From Lentisphaerae bacterium GWF2_57_35 (GTDB taxonomy: Bacteria; Verrucomicrobiota; Kiritimatiellia; CAIQIC01; GWF2-57-35): 64,000 nt of DNA. A program made the translations under genes and the position numbers. The notes below the pieces were generated by a model that saw nothing but the letters and a program-made list of their open reading frames with translations, was not told the origin of the DNA and ran no database searches. How positions within the stretch are numbered: the stretch's first letter is position 1; each line of letters begins with the position of its first letter. Positions 17,049 through 25,732 of this stretch are shown one piece after another. The stretch spans positions 1 through 64,000 of the forward strand of contig MHBK01000036.1 in the NCBI GenBank assembly GCA_001804865.1. Reading direction: 5' to 3'.

Positions 17049-18878
17049 CTAATCCAAAACGTAATCTTCTTTCCAGTTGCTCTTGTCCTTCCATTCCGGC
17101 TGGTCTTTCTTGCTCAGAACGAAGGATTCCAGGACCAGATAATCCATTTCCGTGCGCATGAAGCATCGGTAAGCATCCTCCGGCGTACAGACGATCGGTT
17201 CGCCGCGTACGTTGAAGGAGGTGTTAATGATGATTCCATATCCGGTTTTCTTCTCGAAAGCTTTGATCAAATCGTAATATCGCGGATTCGTCTCCCGGCT
17301 CACCGTCTGAACCCGCGCGGAATAGTCGACATGCGTAATGGCCGGAATGTCGGACCGGACCTGATTGATGCGGTCGCGAATGGAAAGCGTTTTGCTCTCC
17401 TCCAACCCCAGACAACGCTCTTTCTTTACCGGCGCCACCAACAGCATGTACGGCGAAGGGCGGTCCAGTTCGAAATAGTCCGATACCCGTTCTTCCAGGC
17501 AGGCCGGGGCAAAAGGACGGAACGATTCGCGGTATTTGATTTTCAGGTTCATCACCGACTGCATCTTGGACGAACGCGCATCGCCGACAATCGACCGCCC
17601 GCCCAGCGCGCGCGGCCCGAATTCCATCCGCCCCTGCACCAGGCCCACCACATTTTCGCTCGCCAGAATATCGGCCAGCACAGGCGCCCATTCCTCGTCC
17701 GACAGCTTCCGCGCCGGGTAGCCCTTGGCCTGGAGAAACGCCTCGACTTCGTTGTCGTCGAAAGACGGGCCCAAATACGCGCCCCGCATGGCGTCGTGCC
17801 GGTTGTCCGCTTTGCGCGGTTTGCCCTGCACCGTATGCCATACCATCATGGCCGCTCCGAGCGAACCGCCCGCATCGCCGGCCGCCGGCTGAATCCAGAT
17901 GTCGTCGAAGAGGCCTTCCTTGAGCAAGCGTCCGTTGGCCACGCAATTGAGCGCCACGCCGCCCGCCATGCACAGGTATTTCTCCCCGGTGGTCTTCCGG
18001 AGATGCCGGGCCATCGAGATCACGATGTCCTCGGTCACCACCTGAATCGACTTGGCCAGATCCATTTCGCGCTGCGAAATTTCCGATTCCGCCCGGCGCG
18101 GTGGACCGTCGAACAATTCGTCGAAGCGATGGCTCGTCATGGTCAAGCCGTCGAGATAGCTGAAATAATCCATGTTCAGGCGGAAGGAGCCGTCCTCGCG
18201 CAGATCGAGCAGATTCTTTCGAATGGCGTCCACATAGCGAGGCTCGCCATAGGGGGCCAAGCCCATCAGTTTATATTCGCCCGAATTGACCCGGAAACCG
18301 GTGAAATAGGTAAACGCGGAATAGAGCAACCCCAACGAGTGAGGAAAGCGCAATTCGCCGAGAATCTCGATCCGATGGTCCACGCCGTGGGCCATGGTGC
18401 TCGTGGCCCATTCGCCCACGCCGTCGATCGTCAGGATCGCCGCCCGCTGAAACGGCGAGGGATAAAAAGCGCTGGCGGCATGCGATTCGTGATGCTCGGG
18501 AAAATACATCTTCGTGGGGGAGCGAATGCCGCATTGCTCAAGGGCCGTCTCTATTTCGACCGGTATCCAGAGCTTTTGCTTGAGCCAGAGCGGCACAGCC
18601 ATCATGAACGACTGAAGGCCCTTCGGCGCTACGCTCATGTACGTTTCGAGAATGCGGTTGAACTTGGTGATCGGCTTGTCGTAGAACGCCACCGCATCCA
18701 AGCTGCCGGCCTCGACATCCCCTTCAGCCAGGCAGTAGCGAACCGCGTTGATCGGAAAGCGCGCATCGTGCTTCTTTCGCGAAAAACGTTCTTCCTGCGC
18801 CGCCGCCACAATCACGCCGTCGCGAATCAGAGCCGCCGCGGAGTCATGATAAAATGCGCTGATACCCAGAATGTTCAT
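17049..18878 (-). CDS. NodU/CmcH family O-carbamoyltransferase
   Basis: A 609-residue carbamoyltransferase that moves a carbamoyl group from carbamoyl phosphate to a hydroxyl of a sugar or small molecule. The N-terminal ASKHA-type domain starts MNILGISAFYHDSAAAL and contains HHESHAASAFY. The C-terminal domain shows VGLVQGRMEFGPRALGGRS and TSFNVRGEPIV. The start overlaps the SxtJ stop by one base. In saxitoxin, antibiotic and Nod-factor clusters the same enzyme carbamoylates the final product. Here the GT2 and FkbM neighbours favour a surface glycan or glycolipid, but the acceptor is unknown. Confidence 0.92.
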   Translation of the reverse strand: MNILGISAFYHDSAAALIRDGVIVAAAQEERFSRKKHDARFPINAVRYCLAEGDVEAGSLDAVAFYDKPITKFNRILETYMSVAPKGLQSFMMAVPLWLKQKLWIPVEIETALEQCGIRSPTKMYFPEHHESHAASAFYPSPFQRAAILTIDGVGEWATSTMAHGVDHRIEILGELRFPHSLGLLYSAFTYFTGFRVNSGEYKLMGLAPYGEPRYVDAIRKNLLDLREDGSFRLNMDYFSYLDGLTMTSHRFDELFDGPPRRAESEISQREMDLAKSIQVVTEDIVISMARHLRKTTGEKYLCMAGGVALNCVANGRLLKEGLFDDIWIQPAAGDAGGSLGAAMMVWHTVQGKPRKADNRHDAMRGAYLGPSFDDNEVEAFLQAKGYPARKLSDEEWAPVLADILASENVVGLVQGRMEFGPRALGGRSIVGDARSSKMQSVMNLKIKYRESFRPFAPACLEERVSDYFELDRPSPYMLLVAPVKKERCLGLEESKTLSIRDRINQVRSDIPAITHVDYSARVQTVSRETNPRYYDLIKAFEKKTGYGIIINTSFNVRGEPIVCTPEDAYRCFMRTEMDYLVLESFVLSKKDQPEWKDKSNWKEDYVLD

Positions 18879-19333
18879 CAGAATTGCTTCCCATACTGTT
18901 CCAGATTACGAACCGGCGCCCGCGGCGTCCAATACGACGCCTGCCGCGAAGGAAATTCCCGGCACATCAAATCCTTGCCCGTCAGTTTGAGGAAAAGGCG
19001 CCCCAGCGAAAAGACCAGATAATAGAAGGGCGTGAGCAAGCCCCAGGTCAGTCCAACACCCACCCACTGGCCCAACAAGGCGCCAAACCGTTCAATGGCC
19101 CGAAAGGCGGGAGGAATGAAGAACCCGCTGACCAACACCACGGCAGCGAATCCCCACACGATGGTTCCCATAAGGCGATGCCCGGCAAACCGGTAAAGCA
19201 GCAATCCGATGAGGGCCATGACCACGGCCTGAATGCTTGCTTTGGCCTTGGGCGACAAACCCGTTGTCATCGCGACCGACTTGCCGCCGGTGCGCCAGGG
19301 CCAGACCACTTCATAAACTTTGCGTTCACTCAT
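18878..19333 (-). CDS. SxtJ-like membrane protein
   Basis: A 151-residue protein with two hydrophobic segments near the middle (about 35-75), a third around 95-110, and a conserved-looking C-terminus. It matches the small SxtJ-type proteins that accompany carbamoyltransferases. It is translationally coupled to the carbamoyltransferase (stop and start share a base), so the two probably act together, perhaps by recruiting the enzyme to the membrane. Its biochemical role is not known. Confidence 0.75.
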   Translation of the reverse strand: MSERKVYEVVWPWRTGGKSVAMTTGLSPKAKASIQAVVMALIGLLLYRFAGHRLMGTIVWGFAAVVLVSGFFIPPAFRAIERFGALLGQWVGVGLTWGLLTPFYYLVFSLGRLFLKLTGKDLMCREFPSRQASYWTPRAPVRNLEQYGKQF

Positions 19334-19435
19334 TTGTTTTTTCCAGACTACTTCTATTGACGGTGGAAGGAGTATAAAACTCGCTCATTAAGCGAAGCAC
19401 ACAAAACAGGATTTATTCGGCAGGGTCAAGCAGAT

Positions 19436-20260
19436 TCAGTGCGTCGAACCCGGCTTCTCCCCCATCGACAAACGAGCCGGATGACCTTGCGGAAGAAAGA
19501 AATAATCGACAGCCAAATCCCCCGTCCGACGCAACTGAAAGGCGCCGGCTGTAAAAAGAAAAACCTCATAACCGGCCTCACGCATAAGCGAAAAAAGGCG
19601 TCCGGCCGAACCGACCGGGTCGTCAGGCTGGCCCTCCACTTCAATCACCAAAGCCGGGCGATCCCGCCGCAAGATGTTCCGGGCTCCTTGCACCACATGT
19701 AATTCATGGCCTTCCGCATCGATTTTGATCAGAGCGATGGGGGCTGCCTCCGCAGGCAAAAGATCATCCAACCGTCCCATGCGAACAACCATCTTCGCCG
19801 GAGCCCCGCCCTCCTTGTCGGCCGACAGGATTCGGGACTCATAGTAGTTCTTCCCTCCATCCGGATAGTCGGGCACCTCCATGAAACCCTCCTGATTACA
19901 GGAAGACGCCGCCGCGCAGATCGGATGGATATTCGAGAAACGACAACGTCGCACGAGCCCAGACAACACCTTATAGGTATCGGGAATCGGCTCCAGACTG
20001 TATACCGCCCCGGACGCGCCCACGTATTGGGACAATAACCGCGACACATACCCCACATTGGCGCCCACATCGACGACCCGAGCTCCTTCCCCTATCAGTT
20101 TTCGGACTCCAGGCGCTGGCGGCCACTGGCTTTCCTGAAAGGCCTCCAACACGCTCGCATAGTAGTTGAGTCGAACGATATCCCTGAGCTTTCCAGGCAA
20201 CATTCGAAAGCCCAACCCAATCAGTCGTTTTAAGCGAGCATGCATCGTTTTGACGGCCAT
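19436..20260 (-). CDS. FkbM family methyltransferase
   Basis: A 274-residue AdoMet-dependent O-methyltransferase. It shows motif I as RVVDVGANVGYVSRLL, then SLEPIPDTYK, and the family-typical LIKIDAEGHELHVVQGA. FkbM enzymes methylate hydroxyls of sugars or polyketides. Its position upstream of the SxtJ/carbamoyltransferase genes on the same strand (about 100 bases apart) suggests joint decoration of one product, though it may have its own promoter. Confidence 0.88.
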   Translation of the reverse strand: MAVKTMHARLKRLIGLGFRMLPGKLRDIVRLNYYASVLEAFQESQWPPAPGVRKLIGEGARVVDVGANVGYVSRLLSQYVGASGAVYSLEPIPDTYKVLSGLVRRCRFSNIHPICAAASSCNQEGFMEVPDYPDGGKNYYESRILSADKEGGAPAKMVVRMGRLDDLLPAEAAPIALIKIDAEGHELHVVQGARNILRRDRPALVIEVEGQPDDPVGSAGRLFSLMREAGYEVFLFTAGAFQLRRTGDLAVDYFFLPQGHPARLSMGEKPGSTH

Positions 20261-20280
20261 ATCGGCTTAATACAATGGTT

Positions 20281-20294
20281 TTACAGGCCTGTAA
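20281..20294. promoter_or_regulatory. Perfect 14-bp palindrome upstream of the FkbM gene
   Basis: TTACAGGCCTGTAA is self-complementary and lies 20 bases before the FkbM start codon, in the 144-base gap after the ABC transporter. It could be an operator for a dimeric regulator. A weak TTGCTT/TGTATT promoter pair (18-bp spacer) surrounds it on the minus strand. Confidence 0.35.
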
Positions 20295-20350
20295 GCAAGT
20301 CTTTTCAGCCCAAAGGCCTCGGAAAGGGGGCGCATGGCAGTTCTGAAGCT

Positions 20351-20400
20351 AAAAACCGCCCTCCGCTTCCCCTCGCCAAATAGCGATTAGGAGGGGGGCG
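20351..20400 (-). terminator. Probable terminator of the ABC transporter gene
   Basis: On the minus strand a C-rich arm (CGCCCCCCTCC) pairs imperfectly with GGAGGGCG about 25 bases later, and is followed by GTTTTTAG. It starts five bases after the stop codon. The bulged stem makes this a moderate call. Confidence 0.45.
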
Positions 20401-20404
20401 AGGC

Positions 20405-23395
20405 TCAACGCCGTTCAAACCGAAGCAGACGGGGCAGGAGTTTGGCGTAGAGCGCGAGATAGAGAAGGAAGGTCAGGAAAAGCAGCGCTAGCAGGTTGAA
20501 GGCGTAGGTGGGAATGAGGAAGCTTCCCAGACGCTTGTGGCGGGCCAGGAACTGGGCTGCGCCCCAAGGGGATTCGGGCGTCTGATAGATGGGCAGCGTT
20601 TTCTGGAAAAGACCATCTATGGCAGCGCCGACGGGTTCCATGTCGTGCAGGTTCAAAGCCTGCCGCTGAATCGAGAGATTGGTATTCCTTTTCTTCAACT
20701 CGTCCACGCCTTCGTTGCCATAGGCGCTTGCCAACTGGACTTCGATTCGGCGTTTTTCTTCGGACGCGGCGCGGCGTCGATCAAAAAACAAGCGCCGGCA
20801 TTCGGCCAGATAGGTTTCGGCTTGCGGGGCCACGGCAGCCTTGAAGGCGTCGATTTGAAAATCGGCAGGCTGGAGACCGGAGGGCAATCCCGTGCGCTTT
20901 TCGAGCCGCGCGAATTCGTTCTTCAGGATGAGCAATTGCGCGGCAAGTTCGTCGCCCTCCCCTTTTTCTCTCAGCAAAGGAACGGATTTAACGCGGCTCA
21001 CCAGTTCCGGCAGATAGTAGTCGAGATCTTGTTCGGCCTGCCGCAACACGGCATCGGCTTCCAGGATGTGCCGCATGTAGGCGTTGTGCGCGTATTGCTC
21101 GACGATCAGCGCCTCGTAGCCCCAGCGCGGCGGCAGGATGTTGGCGTAGCGGGGCACTTCGCGCCGCATGGAGTTGGGCTCGATCAAGTCGTCGTATTTG
21201 ATCACCACGCCGCAGAGCAGCATCTGCGGGATGAGGACCAGGGGAATCAAAATATAAATCGTGACGGCGGAACGGAACGAAGACGAGATGTTCAACCCCA
21301 GCACGCTGGAGCAAAACGCGCACAGGAAAAGCAGCGCCCAACTTTTCAGAAACATATCGGGCGCCTGGACGATGGGATTGGCCACGGCCGTGTAGAGCAA
21401 CATTTGCAGTGCGGCGACGCCGGCCAGGTAGAGCGTTTTCGAGTTGATGTAGCTCCACCAACTCAAATGCAAGAATCGCTCGCGGCGCAAGATTTTTCCG
21501 TCGCGGCAGATTTCCTCCGCGCTGACGCTCAAGCCGAGAAACAGGGACACGATTACGCTCATGAAAAAGAAGACATGGAGATTGTTGTTTTCATGAAACG
21601 AATACTCGCCGCCGAACGAGCCCCGCGAAACGAGCCCGATCAGCAATCCGAGCAGAGGCGGCTCCAGCAATGTGATGAGCATGTATGGCCGATTGGCCCA
21701 ACGCGCCCGAACGTCGCGCGCAAAAAACACCTTCAACTGGCCGAACAGGCCGGGACGATTGAGGCTCTTTTCCAATGGAGGAGGCGTTGCCGGATTGGAC
21801 GGGGCGTCCGTGCCGCGGCTCTTTTCCCGATCGCCGGCATAGTCCCGATAAAGCTCCTGCCATTTTTCGGGCGAAACCCGCCGCTCGCGGGTGAATTGTC
21901 CGTTGTTATCGAGCGTCTTCGATTCTACGATTTCGAAAATTTGTTCCGGATGTACGCCGCCGCAGTTCCCACAGATAGCTTCCCCTTCGCCTCCCGGAAG
22001 TCCGCCGCGCGAACGAAAATACGCAATGGCTTCAATGGGCGTGCCGTTGAAGATCGGCCAGCCGCCCTGATCCAGGACCCACAGCGCGTCGAACATCCGG
22101 TAAATCTTCGACGACGGCTGATGAATGACCACGAAAATCAGTTTGTCGCGCGCCGCTTGTTCCTTAAGCAGACTCATGACGATTTCGGAATCGGCCGAGG
22201 ACAGCCCCGAGGTGGGCTCGTCCACAAATAACACGTTGGGTTCGCGGATCAGTTCCAAGGCGATGTTCAATCGTTTGCGCTGGCCTCCGCTGATGGTCTT
22301 CTGCAGCGGCGAGCCGACTTTCAGATCGGCCACCTCCGACTGTCCCAGCTCAGCCAGCAACTTGCGCACGCGGCTGACCAATTCTTTCTCGCTCAAATGG
22401 GCCATGCAGAGGCGCGCGGCATAGTAGAGATTTTCAAAAACCGTCAAATCCTCGAACAGAAGATCGTCCTGGGGAACAAATCCAATGACGCCCTCGCAAG
22501 TCTCCGGCTCCGCGTACAGGTCGCGGTTGTTCAACAACAACCGTCCCGAATCGGGACGCAGCGTGCCGTTCAGCACGCCCAGCAGCGTGGACTTTCCCGC
22601 GCCGCTGCCGCCCATGATGCCCACCATGCGTCCTCCGCGCTCGGAGAAGGAGAAGTCGTGCAGTCCGTTGTCGCTGCCGGGAAAGCGAAAATCGAGATGC
22701 GTCGCGCAAAAATCAATGCGCGAGGCGTCGCGCGGGGCGTCCGAGAAAGCGGCGGCGACGTTGGCGAAATAAAGTTCGCTCCCCCATCGGTCGCGAATGA
22801 CGTATCCGGGGAGCAACGAGTGGCAGGCGCCTTTTTCCAGCGGATGCCCCTCCAGCCAGATCGATTCCTCGCCTATCGGCGAAATAAGATACAAATGCTC
22901 TTCCGGCAAGCGGAGCGCGGCCAGGCGGCCTTGAAAACCGCCGGAACCGCCCAACAGGCGGCATGAGCCGCCGGCCTGCGAAGCTTCGGGATCGGCGATG
23001 AACTGCAGGATCTTTTCGGCGGTCTCCGCTTCCACCCCCAGCTCACGGCTCAACAAGCGGGCCATCCGATGCGGGAGTTCCTGGTGCGGCGCCATCGCGG
23101 CCAGCTCTAAAAACCGGATGACAGCAGCATATTTCTCGGAGCCGTGCAATAGGGTTTTTAACCGCGTGGCGGTTTGCCGCGCGCTTTCCAGCATGGCCTC
23201 GTCGTCCTCGCCCTCGTGAACTTCGATCAGGTCCTGGTAAAGCCCGACGTACGTGCCGGCGTCGGTCAGGCGGACGTGATGGTTGAGATAAGCCAAGACT
23301 TTTCGATGCGCCGCCGTCCGTTCCGCCCCATGCAACCGCGACGACAGCATCGCAAACAAGTGCAACAAGGCGTTGAGAATGGGTTCGGCAATCAT
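20405..23395 (-). CDS. ABCG-type ABC transporter with TerB-like N-terminal domain
   Basis: A 996-residue single-chain half-transporter. Residues 1-150 are helical and resemble a TerB-like domain. About 215-450 is an ABC ATPase with Walker A GGSGAGKSTLLG (near 262), signature ISGGQRKRLN (near 365), Walker B VLFVDEPTSGLSS (near 388) and the His loop VIHQPS. The rest is an ABC-2 type membrane domain with about six helices and a long, charged loop between the first two groups. ATPase-then-membrane order is that of ABCG exporters. It lies downstream of two secreted paralogs that could be partners; the substrate is unknown. Confidence 0.87.
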   Translation of the reverse strand: MIAEPILNALLHLFAMLSSRLHGAERTAAHRKVLAYLNHHVRLTDAGTYVGLYQDLIEVHEGEDDEAMLESARQTATRLKTLLHGSEKYAAVIRFLELAAMAPHQELPHRMARLLSRELGVEAETAEKILQFIADPEASQAGGSCRLLGGSGGFQGRLAALRLPEEHLYLISPIGEESIWLEGHPLEKGACHSLLPGYVIRDRWGSELYFANVAAAFSDAPRDASRIDFCATHLDFRFPGSDNGLHDFSFSERGGRMVGIMGGSGAGKSTLLGVLNGTLRPDSGRLLLNNRDLYAEPETCEGVIGFVPQDDLLFEDLTVFENLYYAARLCMAHLSEKELVSRVRKLLAELGQSEVADLKVGSPLQKTISGGQRKRLNIALELIREPNVLFVDEPTSGLSSADSEIVMSLLKEQAARDKLIFVVIHQPSSKIYRMFDALWVLDQGGWPIFNGTPIEAIAYFRSRGGLPGGEGEAICGNCGGVHPEQIFEIVESKTLDNNGQFTRERRVSPEKWQELYRDYAGDREKSRGTDAPSNPATPPPLEKSLNRPGLFGQLKVFFARDVRARWANRPYMLITLLEPPLLGLLIGLVSRGSFGGEYSFHENNNLHVFFFMSVIVSLFLGLSVSAEEICRDGKILRRERFLHLSWWSYINSKTLYLAGVAALQMLLYTAVANPIVQAPDMFLKSWALLFLCAFCSSVLGLNISSSFRSAVTIYILIPLVLIPQMLLCGVVIKYDDLIEPNSMRREVPRYANILPPRWGYEALIVEQYAHNAYMRHILEADAVLRQAEQDLDYYLPELVSRVKSVPLLREKGEGDELAAQLLILKNEFARLEKRTGLPSGLQPADFQIDAFKAAVAPQAETYLAECRRLFFDRRRAASEEKRRIEVQLASAYGNEGVDELKKRNTNLSIQRQALNLHDMEPVGAAIDGLFQKTLPIYQTPESPWGAAQFLARHKRLGSFLIPTYAFNLLALLFLTFLLYLALYAKLLPRLLRFERR

Positions 23396-23407
23396 GCAAG
23401 CCTGGCT

Positions 23408-24289
23408 TTACTCGGCACTCGGAGTGAGGATGGAAGCACGAATCGCGGCGATCTTGGCGCCCAACGCAACCCAGAGCGGGTCGGCTTCTTCGTCCGTCAT
23501 TTTGCCTGATTCATCCGCTTCATCCAGCTCGTAGAGTTCCCGGATGACCGCCAGTTTTTCCTGTGTTTCGCCGCTGAGCCGGATGGGCTCGTCCATTCGG
23601 TCAAAGGCCGCAAACAGCTCCAGCAGCAACTTGGGATTGCCGGCGGTTTTCATCTGATCAAAGCCTTCTTCCAAGCGCTGACTGTTGTCTTCGGTGTACT
23701 GCATGTTGCCCAAATAGAACAATTCAATCACGCACCCGTACAGGCCGTCTATCAGGTAGTCGGCGCCTTCCACGCTCGACATCAAGGCGGGCACTTCGCT
23801 CACGTAATCGGCGGCCAACTGTTCCATGAGCTGCTGCACATCCACCGACTCCGGATCCGCGGCGGCTTTCTTCAGGGTCGTCAGGAACGAATTATTGATG
23901 TCGGCATGCGAACGAAGATCCAGGGCCGTCTGAATTTCCTCGATGGTTCTTACGTCATCGGCTACTTCCTGCCGCTTCATGAAAGCGGCCGCGTAAATTG
24001 CATCGTAGAGTTTGACGCCCGCGTACAAACGCAGCTGTTCGTCGTCCAGCTTCCCGACCAGATCGTTGGGCGCCGCCAGCGAAGGCTGATAGGTCATGCC
24101 AAAGTTTTTCATGATCCGGAAGAAATCGAAGGCATTTTGAATTCTTCCCTGCGAGATCAGCTTTTGCACCTCGACGGAGATCTGTTCCAAGGACTGGGTC
24201 ACGTCCTTCGTTGCAGTGGAATCTGCGCCGCGAGCCGCCCCCGCCGCCATCGCCAAGGAAACCAACATCACAACCATTTTCTGCATCAT
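23408..24289 (-). CDS. Secreted helical protein, paralog B of a tandem pair
   Basis: A 293-residue protein with a signal peptide (cleavage likely after AAGAARG) and an otherwise alpha-helical, acidic sequence. It aligns end to end with the next gene upstream (both 293 residues): shared blocks include FGMTYQPSLAA/FGVTYQPSLAA, EEIQTALDLRS, VSEVPALMSS and a YLIDG segment. The family is not recognised. AGGAG precedes the ATG. The periplasm is the likely location. It ends 13 bases before the ABC transporter start, suggesting a shared transcript. Confidence 0.8.
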   Translation of the reverse strand: MMQKMVVMLVSLAMAAGAARGADSTATKDVTQSLEQISVEVQKLISQGRIQNAFDFFRIMKNFGMTYQPSLAAPNDLVGKLDDEQLRLYAGVKLYDAIYAAAFMKRQEVADDVRTIEEIQTALDLRSHADINNSFLTTLKKAAADPESVDVQQLMEQLAADYVSEVPALMSSVEGADYLIDGLYGCVIELFYLGNMQYTEDNSQRLEEGFDQMKTAGNPKLLLELFAAFDRMDEPIRLSGETQEKLAVIRELYELDEADESGKMTDEEADPLWVALGAKIAAIRASILTPSAE

Positions 24290-24324
24290 GTTATCTTCTC
24301 CTGTACGCTTTCGGCTAACGTGGT

Positions 24325-25206
24325 CTATTCAACCTCAGTCATAAGAATCCCCGAACGAATAAACGCCACCTGGGTGGACATGGCCATCCTTTCCTGTTGG
24401 GCGTCTTCATCGGACAACTTTCCGGACATTTCGGCTTCCGCCAGGTAGCAGCCTTGACGGATCACGGCCAGTTTTTCCACGGTCATGCCGCTGACTTCCA
24501 TTTGCTCGTCTTCCCGGTCAAAGGCGACAAACAAATCGAGAATCATCCGGCGGTTGTTGGGGCCTTCAAGCTGATCGAGGCCTTCTTCGATCCGACCGCT
24601 GGCGTCGCTGCGCAGGAGCCCGCTCATCACATAGGACATCTCGGTGACGAACCCGTAAAACCCGTCGATCAGGTAATCCGCGCTTTCCTGGCTGGACATC
24701 AGGGCGGGCACTTCGCTGACGTAATCGTCGGTCAATTGATCGATCAGTTGCTTGACATCCAGGGCTTCGGGATCCGTCGCAGCCCTCTTCAACGTTTCCA
24801 GGCAGCGGTTGTTGAGGTCCGCGTACGATCGCAGATCCAGGGCCGTCTGGATTTCCTCGAGCGTCTTCACGCAATCGGCGACTTCCTGCTTTTTCATGAA
24901 CGTCACCGCGTAGATCGCATCGAACAGCTTCATCCCGGCATAGAGGCGCAAGCGTTCGTTGTCCATTTCCGGAACCAGGTCGTTGAGCGCCGCCAGCGAG
25001 GGTTGATAGGTCACCCCGAAGTCGGAGAGCTTCCGATACTGGTCGAACAGGCTATGGATCTTTTCCTTGGTGAGCAAGGCCTGCACTTCTGTTGAAAGCT
25101 GCTGCAACGACTTGGCGACTTCCTGGGCCGGCGCCGCGTCTTCCCCGCGGGCGGTCGCGCCCAAAACGAGCATGGAAATCAATGCGACGATCATCTTTCG
25201 CTTCAT
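24325..25206 (-). CDS. Secreted helical protein, paralog A of a tandem pair
   Basis: A 293-residue protein with signal peptide MKRKMIVALISMLVLGATARG and the same helical layout as its downstream neighbour, from which it differs throughout but without length change. It is an old tandem duplication, since sequence similarity at the protein level is moderate while the block order is fully kept. AAGGAG lies eight bases before the ATG. It is first in the three-gene set that ends with the ABC exporter. The function is unknown. Confidence 0.8.
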   Translation of the reverse strand: MKRKMIVALISMLVLGATARGEDAAPAQEVAKSLQQLSTEVQALLTKEKIHSLFDQYRKLSDFGVTYQPSLAALNDLVPEMDNERLRLYAGMKLFDAIYAVTFMKKQEVADCVKTLEEIQTALDLRSYADLNNRCLETLKRAATDPEALDVKQLIDQLTDDYVSEVPALMSSQESADYLIDGFYGFVTEMSYVMSGLLRSDASGRIEEGLDQLEGPNNRRMILDLFVAFDREDEQMEVSGMTVEKLAVIRQGCYLAEAEMSGKLSDEDAQQERMAMSTQVAFIRSGILMTEVE

Positions 25207-25435
25207 TCTGTATCTCCTTGAGGTGTCATGGGACGTTTAAAAACGGGGCGAGAATGGCAGCCGAGGACATGAGCGCGTTCGACCGGCACGCCTGCCTGCA
25301 AAGTATTTTCATCGTTTGAATACTCGCAACAAGATACAGGATGTCAATTAGGAAGTTAAGCGAGCTCGGGGTGCGGGTGCATCTTGACTGCCGCAGAAAA
25401 CATGTACCTGGGGAGAAACTGGCCAGTGACTGCTG

Positions 25436-25507
25436 GAGGCGGGGCCACATGGCCCCGCTGGCCGGGGCGAGGTCGCCCCGGCTCCATTTCGCAAGCCCGA
25501 TCCTTAT
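25436..25507 (+). repeat. Direct repeat A with two hairpins
   Basis: About 72 bases closely matching 28166-28236 in the same orientation. The unit has a first hairpin (GGGGCCA/TGGCCCC), a second hairpin (GCCGGGGCGA...TCGCCCCGGC) and a shared tail TCCATTTCGCAAGCCC. In the other copy the second stem carries a paired change (G-C to A-T), which keeps the structure. Confidence 0.85.
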
Positions 25508-25596
25508 TGAATGGAATGAATCTGCGGCCGTGTCGAGATACCCCCCCGCCAGCGATTCTTTATCGGCTTGCTCCGGCAATTTTTACGATGTACCAT

Positions 25597-25616
25597 GTCT
25601 CTTAGTTTTAAGAGAC
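25597..25616. promoter_or_regulatory. Perfect hairpin/operator upstream of the beta-helix gene
   Basis: GTCTCTTA and TAAGAGAC are exact reverse complements separated by GTTT. It lies about 117 bases before the start codon at 25733. It could be an operator or a short stem in the leader; no T-run follows. Confidence 0.45.
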
Positions 25617-25732
25617 TGAATACCAAGGAGAGTCAACCCGGAGTTTCGTTATCGTTTTGTTTCCTAACGCCAAGAATCCTCAAACGTCTTTAAAAACCAT
25701 CCCGAATGTGAATTTCAATGAAGGGACAAGAT

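Larger units (their letters stand above)
25207..25732. other. Non-coding divergent region
   Basis: This 526-base stretch separates the minus-strand secreted pair from the plus-strand beta-helix gene. It holds a structured direct repeat (25436-25507) and a perfect hairpin (25597-25616), both listed separately. No convincing open frame or strong sigma-70 promoter was seen. Confidence 0.7.

Noticed and set aside
16971..19022. 683-codon open frame on the plus strand
   Set aside because: It is antisense to the carbamoyltransferase and SxtJ genes, has no ribosome site or recognisable domain, and its composition is that of a shadow frame of GC-rich coding DNA.
20537..22231. 564-codon open frame on the plus strand
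   Set aside because: Antisense to the ABC transporter membrane domain; no start signal or domain.
23408..25206. The two 293-residue proteins as one frameshifted gene
   Set aside because: Each has its own ribosome site, ATG, signal peptide and stop, and they align to each other along their whole length, so they are tandem paralogs.
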